Below are positions 9,051-22,071 of a DNA stretch of 64,000 nt, piece by piece. The DNA comes from Budorcas taxicolor (lineage: Eukaryota; Chordata; Mammalia; Artiodactyla; Bovidae): positions 1,240,001 through 1,304,000 of the forward strand of contig NW_026292661.1 in NCBI RefSeq assembly GCF_023091745.1, read 5' to 3'. How positions within the stretch are numbered: position 1 is the stretch's first letter; each line of letters starts with the position of its first letter. The translations under genes and the position numbers were made by a program. Under the pieces are notes generated by a model, which searched no databases, was not told the origin of the DNA, and saw nothing but the letters and a program-made list of their open reading frames with translations.

Positions 9051-11821
9051 CGACGAAGCAGGGAAAGGATCCCTCATCTCAAGCTACGAGGCGGAAACGG
9101 GGCTCCTCTGGCTGTGGGCGGGACCCTCGTGATTCCTCTCGAGTGGAGACGGCTAGGTCGGGGAACTTCTTGATTTGCACCAAGGGTGTGAAGGACCCTT
9201 TCGAAGTTCAAGAGGGGAGGTGTGATCAGCCTCGAGACGCCTCAGCGGAAATGGGCCTCATCTCGCCTGGAGGGGAGAACCTCCTGGATTTTCTCGAGTT
9301 GCGGCAGGTCTTCTAGAGTTACGACGGGGACCTCAGGGACCCGCTCTGGTGGCCTCAGGAAAGGCCAGTCCCCATGCGAGTTGCTAGGGGACCTCTCGGG
9401 ATTCCTCTCCCGTCCATGCCGGGGCCTCAGTCCTTGTGTGGAGTCGGGGCTGGAACCTGAGGATTCCTCTGCAGTGTTGCCATGGATCTTGGGGTGCTTC
9501 TGAGTCTCCCCAGGGGAGTCAGGCCTCGTCTCGAGTGGGGGCATGCACGTGCACTTTCCTCCCGAGCTGCAGCAGTAGTGTCACGCTTCCTGTCACGTGG
9601 ATCAAGGGATCTGTGGCTTTCCCTCGAGGCTGTCCCTCGAGGCTTTCCCACGAGGCTTTCCCACAGGGCTGTGCCACGTGCCACCTTGGTGTGAGTCGAT
9701 CCTCGGCGTGAAAGACGAGCCGGTGAAGGGAAAAGAGGTTCCTCTGGAATGGACTGAGACATCTGGGGGACTCTTGGAATGGTGGCACGACCCTGGAGTT
9801 CCTCTCGCCGTTCCTGTTGAGCGGGCCTCCTCTTGAGATGCGACGGGAACGCCGGGAACTCTTTCCCGACGAAGCAGGGAAAGGATCCCTCATCTCGAGC
9901 TACGAGGCGGAAACGGGGCTCCTCTGGCTGTGGGCGGGACCCTCGTGATTCCTCTCGAGTGGAGACGGCTAGGTCGGGAAACTTCTTGATTTGCACCAAG
10001 GGTGTGAAGGACCCTTTCGAAGTTCCAGAGGGGAGGTGTGATCAGCCTCGAGACGCCTCAGCGGAAATGGGCCTCATCTCGCCTGGAGGGGAGAACCTCC
10101 TGGATTTTCTCGAGTTGCGGCAGGTCTTTTCGAGTTACGACGGGGACCTCAGGGACCCGCTCTGGTGGCCTCAGGAAAGGCCAGTCCCCATGCGAGTTGC
10201 TTGGGGACCTCTCGGGATTCCTCTCCCGTCCATTCTGGGGCCTCAGTCCTTGTGTGGAGTCGGGGCCGGAACCTGAGGATTCCTCTGCAGTGTTGCCATG
10301 GATCTTGGGGTGCTTCTGAGTCTCCCCAGGGGAGTCAGGCCTCGTCTCGAGTGGGGGCATGCACGTGCACTTTCCTCCCGAGCTGCAGCAGGAGTGTCAC
10401 GCTTCCTGTCACGTGGATCAAGGGATCTGTGGCTTTCCCTCGAGGCTGTCCCTCGAGGCTTTCACACGAGGCTTTCCCACAGGGCTGTGCCACGTGCCAC
10501 CTTGGTGTGAGTCGATCCTCAGCGTGAAAGACGAGCCGGTGAAGGGAAAAGTGGTTCCTCTGGAATGGACTGAGACATCTGGGGGACTCTTGGAATGGTG
10601 GCACGACCCTGGAGTTCCTCTCGCCGTTCCTGTTGAGAGGGCCTCCTCTTGAGATGCGACGGGAAGTCCGGGAACTCTTTCCCGACGAAGCAGGGAAAGG
10701 ATCCCTCATCTCGAGCTACGAGGAGGAAACGGGGCTCCTCTGGATGTGGGCGGGACCCTCGTGATTCCTCTCGAGTGGAGACGGCTAGGTCGGGGAACTT
10801 CTGGATTTGCACCAAGGGTGTGAAGGACCCTTTCGAAGTTCCAGAGGTGAAGTGTGATCAGCCTCGAGACGCCTCAGCGGAAATGGGCCTCATCTCGCCT
10901 GGAGGGGAGAACCTCCTGGATTTTCTCGAGTTGCGGCAGGTCTTCTCGAGTTACGACGGGGACCTCAGGGACCCGCTCTGGTGGCCTCAGGAAAGGCCAG
11001 TCCCCATGCGAGTTGCTAGGGGACCTCTCGGGATTCCTCTCCCGTCCATGCTGGGGCCTCAGTCCTTGTGTGGAGTCGGGGCCGGAACCTGAGGATTCCT
11101 CTCCAGTGTTGCCATGGATCTTGGGGTGCTTCTGAGTCTCCCCAGGGGAGTCAGGCCTCGTCTCGAGTGGTGGCATGCACGTGCGCTTTCCTCCCGAGCT
11201 GCAGCAGTAGTGTCACGCTTCCTGTCACGTGGATCAAGGGATCTGTGGCTTTCCCTCGAGGCTGTCCCTCGAGGCTTTCCCACGAGGCTTTCCCACAGGG
11301 CTGTGCCACGTGCCACCTTGGTGTGAGTCGATCCTCGGCGTGAAAGACGAGCCGGTGAAGGGAAAAGTGGTTCCTCTGGAATGGACTGAGACATCTGGGG
11401 GACTCTTGGAATGGTGGCACGACCCTGGAGTTCCTCTCGCCGTTCCTGTTGAGAGGGCCTCCTCTTGAGATGCGACGGGAAGCCCGGGAACTCTTTCCCG
11501 ACGAAGCAGGGAAAGGATCCCTCATCTCGAGCTACGAGGAGGAAACGGGGCTCCTCTGGATGTGGGCGGGACCCTCGTGATTCCTCTCGAGTGGAGACGG
11601 CTAGCTCGGGGAACTTCTTGATTTGCACAAAGGGTGTGAAGGACCCTTTCGAAGTTCCAGAGGTGAGGTGTGATCAGCCTCGTGACGCCTCAGCGGAAAT
11701 GGGCCTCATCTCGCCTGGAGGGGAGAACCTCCTGGATTTTCTCCAGTTGCGGCAGGTCTTCTCGAGTTACGACGGGGACCACAGGGACCCGTTCTGTTGG
11801 CCTCAGGAAAGGCCAGTCCCC
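8558..11821. repeat. 4-monomer higher-order repeat, copy 1 (3264 bp)
   Basis: This unit is set by variants that recur every 3264 bp: CATGCGTGTTGC (8558), CTGTGTCTTTCC (8796), GTCTTCTAGAG (near 9308), GTCTTTTCGAG (near 10126), GCAGGAGTGTC (10387), CTCAGCGTG (10518), GGAAGTCCGGG (near 10665), GTGGTGGCATGC (near 11167), GGCTAGCTCGG (near 11599) and CGTTCTGTTGG (near 11790). Seen only in this copy are A at 9081, T at 10202 and T at 11683. Confidence 0.9.
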
Positions 11822-14800
11822 ATGCGTGTTGCTAGGGGTCCTCTCAGGATTCCTCTCCCGTCCATGCCGGGGCCTCAGTCCTTGTGTGGAGTCGGGGCCG
11901 GAACCTGAGGATTCCTCTCCAGTGTTGCCATGGATCTTGGGGTGCTTCTGAGTCTCCCCAGGGGAGTCAGGCCTCGTCTCGAGTGGGGGCATGCACGTGC
12001 GCTTTCCTCCCGAGCTGCAGCAGTAGTGTCACGCTTCCTGTCACGTGGATCAAGGGATCTGTGTCTTTCCCTCGAGGCTGTCCCTCGAGGCTTTCCCACG
12101 AGGCTTTCCCACAGGGCTGTGCCACGTGCCACCTTGGTGTGAGTCGATCCTCGGCGTGAAAGACGAGCCGGTGAAGGGAAAAGAGGTTCCTCTGGAATGG
12201 ACTGAGACATCTGGGGGACTCTTGGAATGGTGGCACGACCCTGGAGTTCCTCTCGCCGTTCCTGTTGAGAGGGCCTCCTCTTGAGATGCGACGGGAACGC
12301 CGGAAACTCTTTCCCGACGAAGCAGGGAAAGGATCCCTCATCTCGAGCTACGAGGCGGAAACGGGGCTCCTCTGGCTGTGGGCGGGACCCTCGTGATTCC
12401 TCTCGAGTGGAGACGGCTAGGTCGGGGAACTTCTTGATTTGCACCAAGGGTGTGAAGGACCCTTTCGAAGTTCAAGAGGGGAGGTGTGATCAGCCTCGAG
12501 ACGCCTCAGCGGAAATGGGCCTCATCTCGCCTGGAGGGGAGAACCTCCTGGATTTTCTCGAGTTGCGGCAGGTCTTCTAGAGTTACGACGGGGACCTCAG
12601 GGACCCGCTCTGGTGGCCTCAGGAAAGGCCAGTCCCCATGCGAGTTGCTAGGGGACCTCTCGGGATTCCTCTCCCGTCCATGCCGGGGCCTCAGTCCTTG
12701 TGTGGAGTCGGGGCTGGAACCTGAGGATTCCTCTGCAGTGTTGCCATGGATCTTGGGGTGCTTCTGAGTCTCCCCAGGGGAGTCAGGCCTCGTCTCGAGT
12801 GGGGGCATGCACGTGCACTTTCCTCCCGAGCTGCAGCAGTAGTGTCACGCTTCCTGTCACGTGGATCAAGGGATCTGTGGCTTTCCCTCGAGGCTGTCCC
12901 TCGAGGCTTTCCCACGAGGCTTTCCCACAGGGCTGTGCCACGTGCCACCTTGGTGTGAGTCGATCCTCGGCGTGAAAGACGAGCCGGTGAAGGGAAAAGA
13001 GGTTCCTCTGGAATGGACTGAGACATCTGGGGGACTCTTGGAATGGTGGCACGACCCTGGAGTTCCTCTCGCCGTTCCTGTTGAGCGGGCCTCCTCTTGA
13101 GATGCGACGGGAACGCCGGGAACTCTTTCCCGACGAAGCAGGGAAAGGATCCCTCATCTCGAGCTACGAGGCGGAAACGGGGCTCCTCTGGCTGTGGGCG
13201 GGACCCTCGTGATTCCTCTCGAGTGGAGACGGCTAGGTCGGGAAACTTCTTGATTTGCACCAAGGGTGTGAAGGACCCTTTCGAAGTTCCAGAGGGGAGG
13301 TGTGATCAGCCTCGAGACGCCTCAGCGGAAATGGGCCTCATCTCGCCTGGAGGGGAGAACCTCCTGGATTTTCTCGAGTTGCGGCAGGTCTTTTCGAGTT
13401 ACGACGGGGACCTCAGGGACCCGCTCTGGTGGCCTCAGGAAAGGCCAGTCCCCATGCGAGTTGCTAGGGGACCTCTCGGGATTCCTCTCCCGTCCATTCT
13501 GGGGCCTCAGTCCTTGTGTGGAGTCGGGGCCGGAACCTGAGGATTCCTCTGCAGTGTTGCCATGGATCTTGGGGTGCTTCTGAGTCTCCCCAGGGGAGTC
13601 AGGCCTCGTCTCGAGTGGGGGCATGCACGTGCACTTTCCTCCCGAGCTGCAGCAGGAGTGTCACGCTTCCTGTCACGTGGATCAAGGGATCTGTGGCTTT
13701 CCCTCGAGGCTGTCCCTCGAGGCTTTCACACGAGGCTTTCCCACAGGGCTGTGCCACGTGCCACCTTGGTGTGAGTCGATCCTCAGCGTGAAAGACGAGC
13801 CGGTGAAGGGAAAAGTGGTTCCTCTGGAATGGACTGAGACATCTGGGGGACTCTTGGAATGGTGGCACGACCCTGGAGTTCCTCTCGCCGTTCCTGTTGA
13901 GAGGGCCTCCTCTTGAGATGCGACGGGAAGTCCGGGAACTCTTTCCCGACGAAGCAGGGAAAGGATCCCTCATCTCGAGCTACGAGGAGGAAACGGGGCT
14001 CCTCTGGATGTGGGCGGGACCCTCGTGATTCCTCTCGAGTGGAGACGGCTAGGTCGGGGAACTTCTGGATTTGCACCAAGGGTGTGAAGGACCCTTTCGA
14101 AGTTCCAGAGGTGAAGTGTGATCAGCCTCGAGACGCCTCAGCGGAAATGGGCCTCATCTCGCCTGGAGGGGAGAACCTCCTGGATTTTCTCGAGTTGCGG
14201 CAGGTCTTCTCGAGTTACGACAGGGACCTCAGGGACCCGCTCTGGTGGCCTCAGGAAAGGCCAGTCCCCATGCGAGTTGCTAGGGGACCTCTCGGGATTC
14301 CTCTCCCGTCCATGCTGGGGCCTCAGTCCTTGTGTGGAGTCGGGGCCGGAACCTGAGGATTCCTCTCCAGTGTTGCCATGGATCTTGGGGTGCTTCTGAG
14401 TCTCCCCAGGGGAGTCAGGCCTCGTCTCGAGTGGTGGCATGCACGTGCGCTTTCCTCCCGAGCTGCAGCAGTAGTGTCACGCTTCCTGTCACGTGGATCA
14501 AGGGATCTGTGGCTTTCCCTCGAGGCTGTCCCTCGAGGCTTTCCCACGAGGCTTTCCCACAGGGCTGTGCCACGTGCCACCTTGGTGTGAGTCGATCCTC
14601 GGCGTGAAAGACGAGCCGGTGAAGGGAAAAGTGGTTCCTCTGGAATGGACTGAGACATCTGGGGGACTCTTGGAATGGTGGCACGACCCTGGAGTTCCTC
14701 TCGCCGTTCCTGTTGAGAGGGCCTCCTCTTGAGATGCGACGGGAAGCCCGGGAACTCTTTCCCGACGAAGCAGGGAAAGGATCCCTCATCTCGAGCTACG

Positions 14801-15085
14801 AGGAGGAAACGGGGCTCCTCTGGATGTGGGCGGGACCCTCGTGATTCCTCTCGAGTGGAGACGGCTAGCTCGGGGAACTTCTTGATTTGCACAAAGGGTG
14901 TGAAGGACCCTTTCGAAGTTCCAGAGGTGAGGTGTGATCAGCCTCGAGACGCCTCAGCGGAAATGGGCCTCATCTCGCCTGGAGGGGAGAACCTCCTGGA
15001 TTTTCTCCAGTTGCGGCAGGTCTTCTCGAGTTACGACGGGGACCACAGGGACCCGTTCTGTTGGCCTCAGGAAAGGCCAGTCCCC
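11822..15085. repeat. 4-monomer higher-order repeat, copy 2 (3264 bp)
   Basis: All tetramer markers recur at +3264. Private changes seen are T at 11839 (GCTAGGGGTCC) and A at 14222 (TTACGACAGGG). By eye I see only a handful of single-base differences from copy 1, implying more than 99% identity. Confidence 0.9.
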
Positions 15086-18000
15086 ATGCGTGTTGCTAGG
15101 GGACCTCTCAGGATTCCTCTCCCGTCCATGCCGGGGCCTCAGTCCTTGTGTGGAGTCGGGGCCGGAACCTGAGGATTCCTCTCCAGTGTTGCCATGGATC
15201 TTGGGGTGCTTCTGAGTCTCCCCAGGGGAGTCAGGCCTCGTCTCGAGTGGGGGCATGCACGTGCGCTTTCCTCCCGAGCTGCAGCAGTAGTGTCACGCTT
15301 CCTGTCACGTGGATCAAGGGATCTGTGTCTTTCCCTCGAGGCTGTCCCTCGAGGCTTTCCCACGAGGCTTTCCCACAGGGCTGTGCCACGTGCCACCTTG
15401 GTGTGAGTCGATCCTCGGCGTGAAAGACGAGCCGGTGAAGGGAAAAGAGGTTCCTCTGGAATGGACTGAGACATCTGGGGGACTCTTGGAATGGTGGCAC
15501 GACCCTGGAGTTCCTCTCGCCGTTCCTGTTGAGAGGGCCTCCTCTTGAGATGCAACGGGAACGCCGGAAACTCTTTCCCGACGAAGCAGGGAAAGGATCC
15601 CTCATCTCGAGCTACGAGGCGGAAACGGGGCTCCTCTGGCTGTGGGCGGGACCCTCGTGATTCCTCTCGAGTGGAGACGTCTAGGTCGGGGAACTTCTTG
15701 ATTTGCACCAAGGGTGTGAAGGACCCTTTCGAAGTTCCAGAGGGGAGGTGTGATCAGCCTCGAGACGCCTCAGCGGAAATGGGCCTCATCTCGCCTGGAG
15801 GGGAGAACCTCCTGGATTTTCTCGAGTTGCGGCAGGTCTTCTAGAGTTACGACGGGGACCTCAGGGACCCGCTCTGGTGGCCTCAGGAAAGGCCAGTCCC
15901 CATGCGAGTTGCTAGGGGACCTCTCGGGATTCCTCTCCCGTCCATGCCGGGGCCTCAGTCCTTGTGTGGAGTCGGGGCTGGAACCTGAGGATTCCTCTGC
16001 AGTGTTGCCATGGATCTTGGGGTGCTTCTGAGTCTCCCCAGGGGAGTCAGGCCTCGTCTCGAGTGGGGGCATGCACGTGCACTTTCCTCCCGAGCTGCAG
16101 CAGTAGTGTCACGCTTCCTGTCACGTGGATCAAGGGATCTGTGGCTTTCCCTCGAGGCTGTCCCTCGAGGCTTTCCCACGAGGCTTTCCCACAGGGCTGT
16201 GCCACGTGCCACCTTGGTGTGAGTCGATCCTCGGCGTGAAAGACGAGCCGGTGAAGGGAAAAGAGGTTCCTCTGGAATGGACTGAGACATCTGGGGGACT
16301 CTTGGAATGGTGGCACGACCCTGGAGTTCCTCTCGCCGTTCCTGTTGAGCGGGCCTCCTCTTGAGATGCGACGGGAACGCCGGGAACTCTTTCCCGACGA
16401 AGCAGGGAAAGGATCCCTCATCTCGAGCTACGAGGCGGAAACGGGGCTCCTCTGGCTGTGGGCGGGACCCTCGTGATTCCTCTCGAGTGGAGACGGCTAG
16501 GTCGGGAAACTTCTTGATTTGCACCAAGGGTGTGAAGGACCCTTTCGAAGTTCCAGAGGGGAGGTGTGATCAGCCTCGAGACGCCTCAGCGGAAATGGGC
16601 CTCATCTCGCCTGGAGGGGAGAACCTCCTGGATTTTCTCGAGTTGCGGCAGGTCTTTTCGAGTTACGACGGGGACCTCAGGGACCCGCTCTGGTGGCCTC
16701 AGGAAAGGCCAGTCCCCATGCGAGTTGCTAGGGGACCTCTCGGGATTCCTCTCCCGTCCATTCTGGGGCCTCAGTCCTTGTGTGGAGTCGGGGCCGGAAC
16801 CTGAGGATTCCTCTGCAGTGTTGCCATGGATCTTGGGGTGCTTCTGAGTCTCCCCAGGGGAGTCAGGCCTCGTCTCGAGTGGGGGCATGCACGTGCACTT
16901 TCCTCCCGAGCTGCAGCAGGAGTGTCACGCTTCCTGTCACGTGGATCAAGGGATCTGTGGCTTTCCCTCGAGGCTGTCCCTCGAGGCTTTCACACGAGGC
17001 TTTCCCACAGGGCTGTGCCACGTGCCACCTTGGTGTGAGTCGATCCTCAGCGTGAAAGACGAGCCGGTGAAGGGAAAAGTGGTTCCTCTGGAATGGACTG
17101 AGACATCTGGGGGACTCTTGGAATGGTGGCACGACCCTGGAGTTCCTCTCGCCGTTCCTGTTGAGAGGGCCTCCTCTTGAGATGCGACGGGAAGTCCGGG
17201 AACTCTTTCCCGACGAAGCAGGGAAAGGATCCCTCATCTCGAGCTACGAGGAGGAAACGGGGCTCCTCTGGATGTGGGCGGGACCCTCGTGATTCCTCTC
17301 GAGTGGAGACGGCTAGGTCGGGGAACTTCTGGATTTGCACCAAGGGTGTGAAGGACCCTTTCGAAGTTCCAGAGGTGAAGTGTGATCAGCCTCGAGACGC
17401 CTCAGCGGAAATGGGCCTCATCTCGCCTGGAGGGGAGAACCTCCTGGATTTTCTCGAGTTGCGGCAGGTCTTCTCGAGTTACGACGGGGACCTCAGGGAC
17501 CCGCTCTGGTGGCCTCAGGAAAGGCCAGTCCCCATGCGAGTTGCTAGGGGACCTCTCGGGATTCCTCTCCCGTCCATGCTGGGGCCTCAGTCCTTGTGTG
17601 GAGTCGGGGCCGGAACCTGAGGATTCCTCTCCAGTGTTGCCATGGATCTTGGGGTGCTTCTGAGTCTCCCCAGGGGAGTCAGGCCTCGTCTCGAGTGGTG
17701 GCATGCACGTGCGCTTTCCTCCCGAGCTGCAGCAGTAGTGTCACGCTTCCTGTCACGTGGATCAAGGGATCTGTGGCTTTCCCTCGAGGCTGTCCCTCGA
17801 GGCTTTCCCACGAGGCTTTCCCACAGGGCTGTGCCACGTGCCACCTTGGTGTGAGTCGATCCTCGGCGTGAAAGACGAGCCGGTGAAGGGAAAAGTGGTT
17901 CCTCTGGAATGGACTGAGACATCTGGGGGACTCTTGGAATGGTGGCACGACCCTGGAGTTCCTCTCGCCGTTCCTGTTGAGAGGGCCTCCTCTTGAGATG

Positions 18001-18349
18001 CGACGGGAAGCCCGGGAACTCTTTCCCGACGAAGCAGGGAAAGGATCCCTCATCTCGAGCTACGAGGAGGAAACGGGGCTCCTCTGGATGTGGGCGGGAC
18101 CCTCGTGATTCCTCTCGAGTGGAGACGGATAGCTCGGGGAACTTCTTGATTTGCACAAAGGGTGTGAAGGACCCTTTCGAAGTTCCAGAGGTGAGGTGTG
18201 ATCAGCCTCGAGACGCCTCAGCGGAAATGGGCCTCATCTCGCCTGGAGGGGAGAACCTCCTGGATTTTCTCCAGTTGCGGCAGGTCTTCTCGAGTTACGA
18301 CGGGGACCACAGGGACCCGTTCTGTTGGCCTCAGGAAAGGCCAGTCCCC
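15086..18349. repeat. 4-monomer higher-order repeat, copy 3 (3264 bp)
   Basis: All main markers recur at +3264, with private changes A at 15554, T at 15680 and A at 18129. One marker is missing: the other three copies read AAGTTCAAGAGG (near 9205, 12469 and 18997), while this copy has the array-wide AAGTTCCAGAGG near 15733. That fits a short conversion tract or a back-change. Confidence 0.9.
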
Positions 18350-21300
18350 ATGCGTGTTGCTAGGGGACCTCTCAGGATTCCTCTCCCGTCCATGCCGGGG
18401 CCTCAGTCCTTGTGTGGAGTCGGGGCCGGAACCTGAGGATTCCTCTCCAGTGTTGCCATGGATCTTGGGGTGCTTCTGAGTCTCCCCAGGGGAGTCAGGC
18501 CTCGTCTCGAGTGGGGGCATGCACGTGCGCTTTCCTCCCGAGCTGCAGCAGTAGTGTCACGCTTCCTGTCACGTGGATCAAGGGATCTGTGTCTTTCCCT
18601 CGAGGCTGTCCCTCGAGGCTTTCCCACGAGGCTTTCCCACAGGGCTGTGCCACGTGCCACCTTGGTGTGAGTCGATCCTCGGCGTGAAAGACGAGCCGGT
18701 GAAGGGAAAAGAGGTTCCTCTGGAATGGACTGAGACATCTGGGGGACTCTTGGAATGGTGGCACGACCCTGGAGTTCCTCTCGCCGTTCCTGTTGAGAGG
18801 GCCTCCTCTTGAGATGCGACGGGAACGCCGGAAACTCTTTCCCGACGAAGCAGGGAAAGGATCCCTCATCTCGAGCTACGAGGCGGAAACGGGGCTCCTC
18901 TGGCTGTGGGCGGGACCCTCGTGATTCCTCTCGAGTGGAGACGGCTAGGTCGGGGAACTTCTTGATTTGCACCAAGGGTGTGAAGGACCCTTTCGAAGTT
19001 CAAGAGGGGAGGTGTGATCAGCCTCGAGACGCCTCAGCGGAAATGGGCCTCATCTCGCCTGGAGGGGAGAACCTCCTGGATTTTCTCGAGTTGCGGCAGG
19101 TCTTCTAGAGTTACGACGGGGACCTCAGGGACCCGCTCTGGTGGCCTCAGGAAAGGCCAGTCCCCATGCGAGTTGCTAGGGGACCTCTCGGGATTCCTCT
19201 CCCGTCCATGCCGGGGCCTCAGTCCTTGTGTGGAGTCGGGGCTGGAACCTGAGGATTCCTCTCCAGTGTTGCCATGGATCTTGGGGTGCTTCTGAGTCTC
19301 CCCAGGGGAGTCAGGCCTCGTCTCGAGTGGGGGCATGCACGTGCACTTTCCTCCCGAGCTGCAGCAGTAGTGTCACGCTTCCTGTCACGTGGATCAAGGG
19401 ATCTGTGGCTTTCCCTCGAGGCTGTCCCTCGAGGCTTTCCCACGAGGCTTTCCCACAGGGCTGTGCCACGTGCCACCTTGGTGTGAGTCGATCCTCGGCG
19501 TGAAAGACGAGCCGGTGAAGGGAAAAGAGGTTCCTCTGGAATGGACTGAGACATCTGGGGGACTCTTGGAATGGTGGCACGACCCTGGAGTTCCTCTCGC
19601 CGTTCCTGTTGAGCGGGCCTCCTCTTGAGATGCGACGGGAACGCCGGGAACTCTTTCCCGACGAAGCAGGGAAAGGATCCCTCATCTCGAGCTACGAGGC
19701 GGAAACGGGGCTCCTCTGGCTGTGGGCGGGACCCTCGTGATTCCTCTCGAGTGGAGACGGCTAGGTCGGGAAACTTCTTGATTTGCACCAAGGGTGTGAA
19801 GGACCCTTTCGAAGTTCCAGAGGGGAGGTGTGATCAGCCTCGAGACGCCTCAGCGGAAATGGGCCTCATCTCGCCTGGAGGGGAGAACCTCCTGGATTTT
19901 CTCGAGTTGCGGCAGGTCTTTTCGAGTTACGACGGGGACCTCAGGGACCCGCTCTGGTGGCCTCAGGAAAGGCCAGTCCCCATGCGAGTTGCTAGGGGAC
20001 CTCTCGGGATTCCTCTCCCGTCCATTCTGGGGCCTCAGTCCTTGTGTGGAGTCGGGGCCGGAACCTGAGGATTCCTCTGCAGTGTTGCCATGGATCTTGG
20101 GGTGCTTCTGAGTCTCCCCAGGGGAGTCAGGCCTCGTCTCGAGTGGGGGCATGCACGTGCACTTTCCTCCCGAGCTGCAGCAGGAGTGTCACGCTTCCTG
20201 TCACGTGGATCAAGGGATCTGTGGCTTTCCCTCGAGGCTGTCCCTCGAGGCTTTCACACGAGGCTTTCCCACAGGGCTGTGCCACGTGCCACCTTGGTGT
20301 GAGTCGATCCTCAGCGTGAAAGACGAGCCGGTGAAGGGAAAAGTGGTTCCTCTGGAATGGACTGAGACATCTGGGGGACTCTTGGAATGGTGGCACGACC
20401 CTGGAGTTCCTCTCGCCGTTCCTGTTGAGAGGGCCTCCTCTTGAGATGCGACGGGAAGTCCGGGAACTCTTTCCCGACGAAGCAGGGAAAGGATCCCTCA
20501 TCTCGAGCTACGAGGAGGAAACGGGGCTCCTCTGGATGTGGGCGGGACCCTCGTGATTCCTCTCGAGTGGAGACGGCTAGGTCGGGGAACTTCTGGATTT
20601 GCACCAAGGGTGTGAAGGACCCTTTCGAAGTTCCAGAGGTGAAGTGTGATCAGCCTCGAGACGCCTCAGTGGAAATGGGCCTCATCTCGCCTGGAGGGGA
20701 GAACCTCCTGGATTTTCTCGAGTTGCGGCAGGTCTTCTCGAGTTACGACGGGGACCTCAGGGACCCGCTCTGGTGGCCTCAGGAAAGGCCAGTCCCCATG
20801 CGAGTTGCTAGGGGACCTCTCGGGATTCCTCTCCCGTCCATGCTGGGGCCTCAGTCCTTGTGTGGAGTCGGGGCCGGAACCTGAGGATTCCTCTCCAGTG
20901 TTGCCATGGATCTTGGGGTGCTTCTGAGTCTCCCCAGGGGAGTCAGGCCTCGTCTCGAGTGGTGGCATGCACGTGCGCTTTCCTCCCGAGCTGCAGCAGT
21001 AGTGTCACGCTTCCTGTCACGTGGATCAAGGGATCTGTGGCTTTCCCTCGAGGCTGTCCCTCGAGGCTTTCCCACGAGGCTTTCCCACAGGGCTGTGCCA
21101 CGTGCCACCTTGGTGTGAGTCGATCCTCGGCGTGAAAGACGAGCCGGTGAAGGGAAAAGTGGTTCCTCTGGAATGGACTGAGACATCTGGGGGACTCTTG
21201 GAATGGTGGCACGACCCTGGAGTTCCTCTCGCCGTTCCTGTTGAGAGGGCCTCCTCTTGAGATGCGACGGGAAGCCCGGGAACTCTTTCCCGACGAAGCA

Positions 21301-21535
21301 GGGAAAGGATCCCTCATCTCGAGCTACGAGGAGGAAACGGGGCTCCTCTGGATGTGGGCGGGACCCTCGTGATTCCTCTCGAGTGGAGACGGCTAGCTCG
21401 GGGAACTTCTTGATTTGCACAAAGGGTGTGAAGGACCCTTTCGAAGTTCCAGAGGTGAGGTGTGATCAGCCTCGAGACGCCTCAGCGGAAATGGGCCTCA
21501 TCTCGCCTGGAGGGGAGAACCTCCTGGATTTTCTC
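18350..21535. repeat. 4-monomer higher-order repeat, copy 4 (slightly short)
   Basis: The markers recur up to GGCTAGCTCGG (21390) and CACAAAGGG (near 21418). They stop before 21535, where CTCGAG replaces the expected CTCCAG, and GGTGG replaces TGTTGG near 21583. The boundary therefore falls between about 21418 and 21535. This copy lacks the extra PstI site at 19263 (CTCTCCAG instead of CTCTGCAG) and has T at 20670. Confidence 0.85.
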
Positions 21536-22071
21536 GAGTTGCGGCAGGTCTTCTCGAGTTACGACGGGGACCTCAGGGACCCGCTCTGGTGGCCTCAGGA
21601 AAGGCCAGTCCCCATGCGAGTTGCTAGGGGACCTCTCGGGATTCCTCTCCCGTCCATGCCGGGGCCTCAGTCCTTGTGTGGAGTCGGGGCCGGAACCTGA
21701 GGATTCCTCTCCAGTGTTGCCATGGATCTTGGGGTGCTTCTGAGTCTCCCCAGGGGAGTCACCCTCGTCTCGAGTGGGGGCATGCACGTGCGCTTTCCTC
21801 CCGAGCTGCAGCAGTAGTGTCACGCTTCCTGTCACGTGGATCAAGGGATCTGTGGCTTTCCCTCGAGGCTGTCCCTCGAGGCTTTCCCACGAGGCTTTCC
21901 CACAGGGCTGTGCCACGTGCCACCTTGGTGTGAGTCGATCCTCGGCGTGAAAGACGAGCCGGTGAAGGAAAAAGAGGTTCCTCTGGAATGGACTGAGACA
22001 TCTGGGGGACTCTTGGAATGGTGGCACGACCCTGGAGTTCCTCTCGCCGTTCCTGTTGAGAGGGCCTCCTC
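21257..22071. repeat. Monomer with 1-bp deletion (815 bp), HOR boundary mosaic
   Basis: AGTCAGGCCTCG is reduced to AGTCACCCTCG near 21758-21764, a net loss of one base. The first part of this monomer is tetramer type and the second part is not, so the end of the tetramer array lies inside it. Confidence 0.9.
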
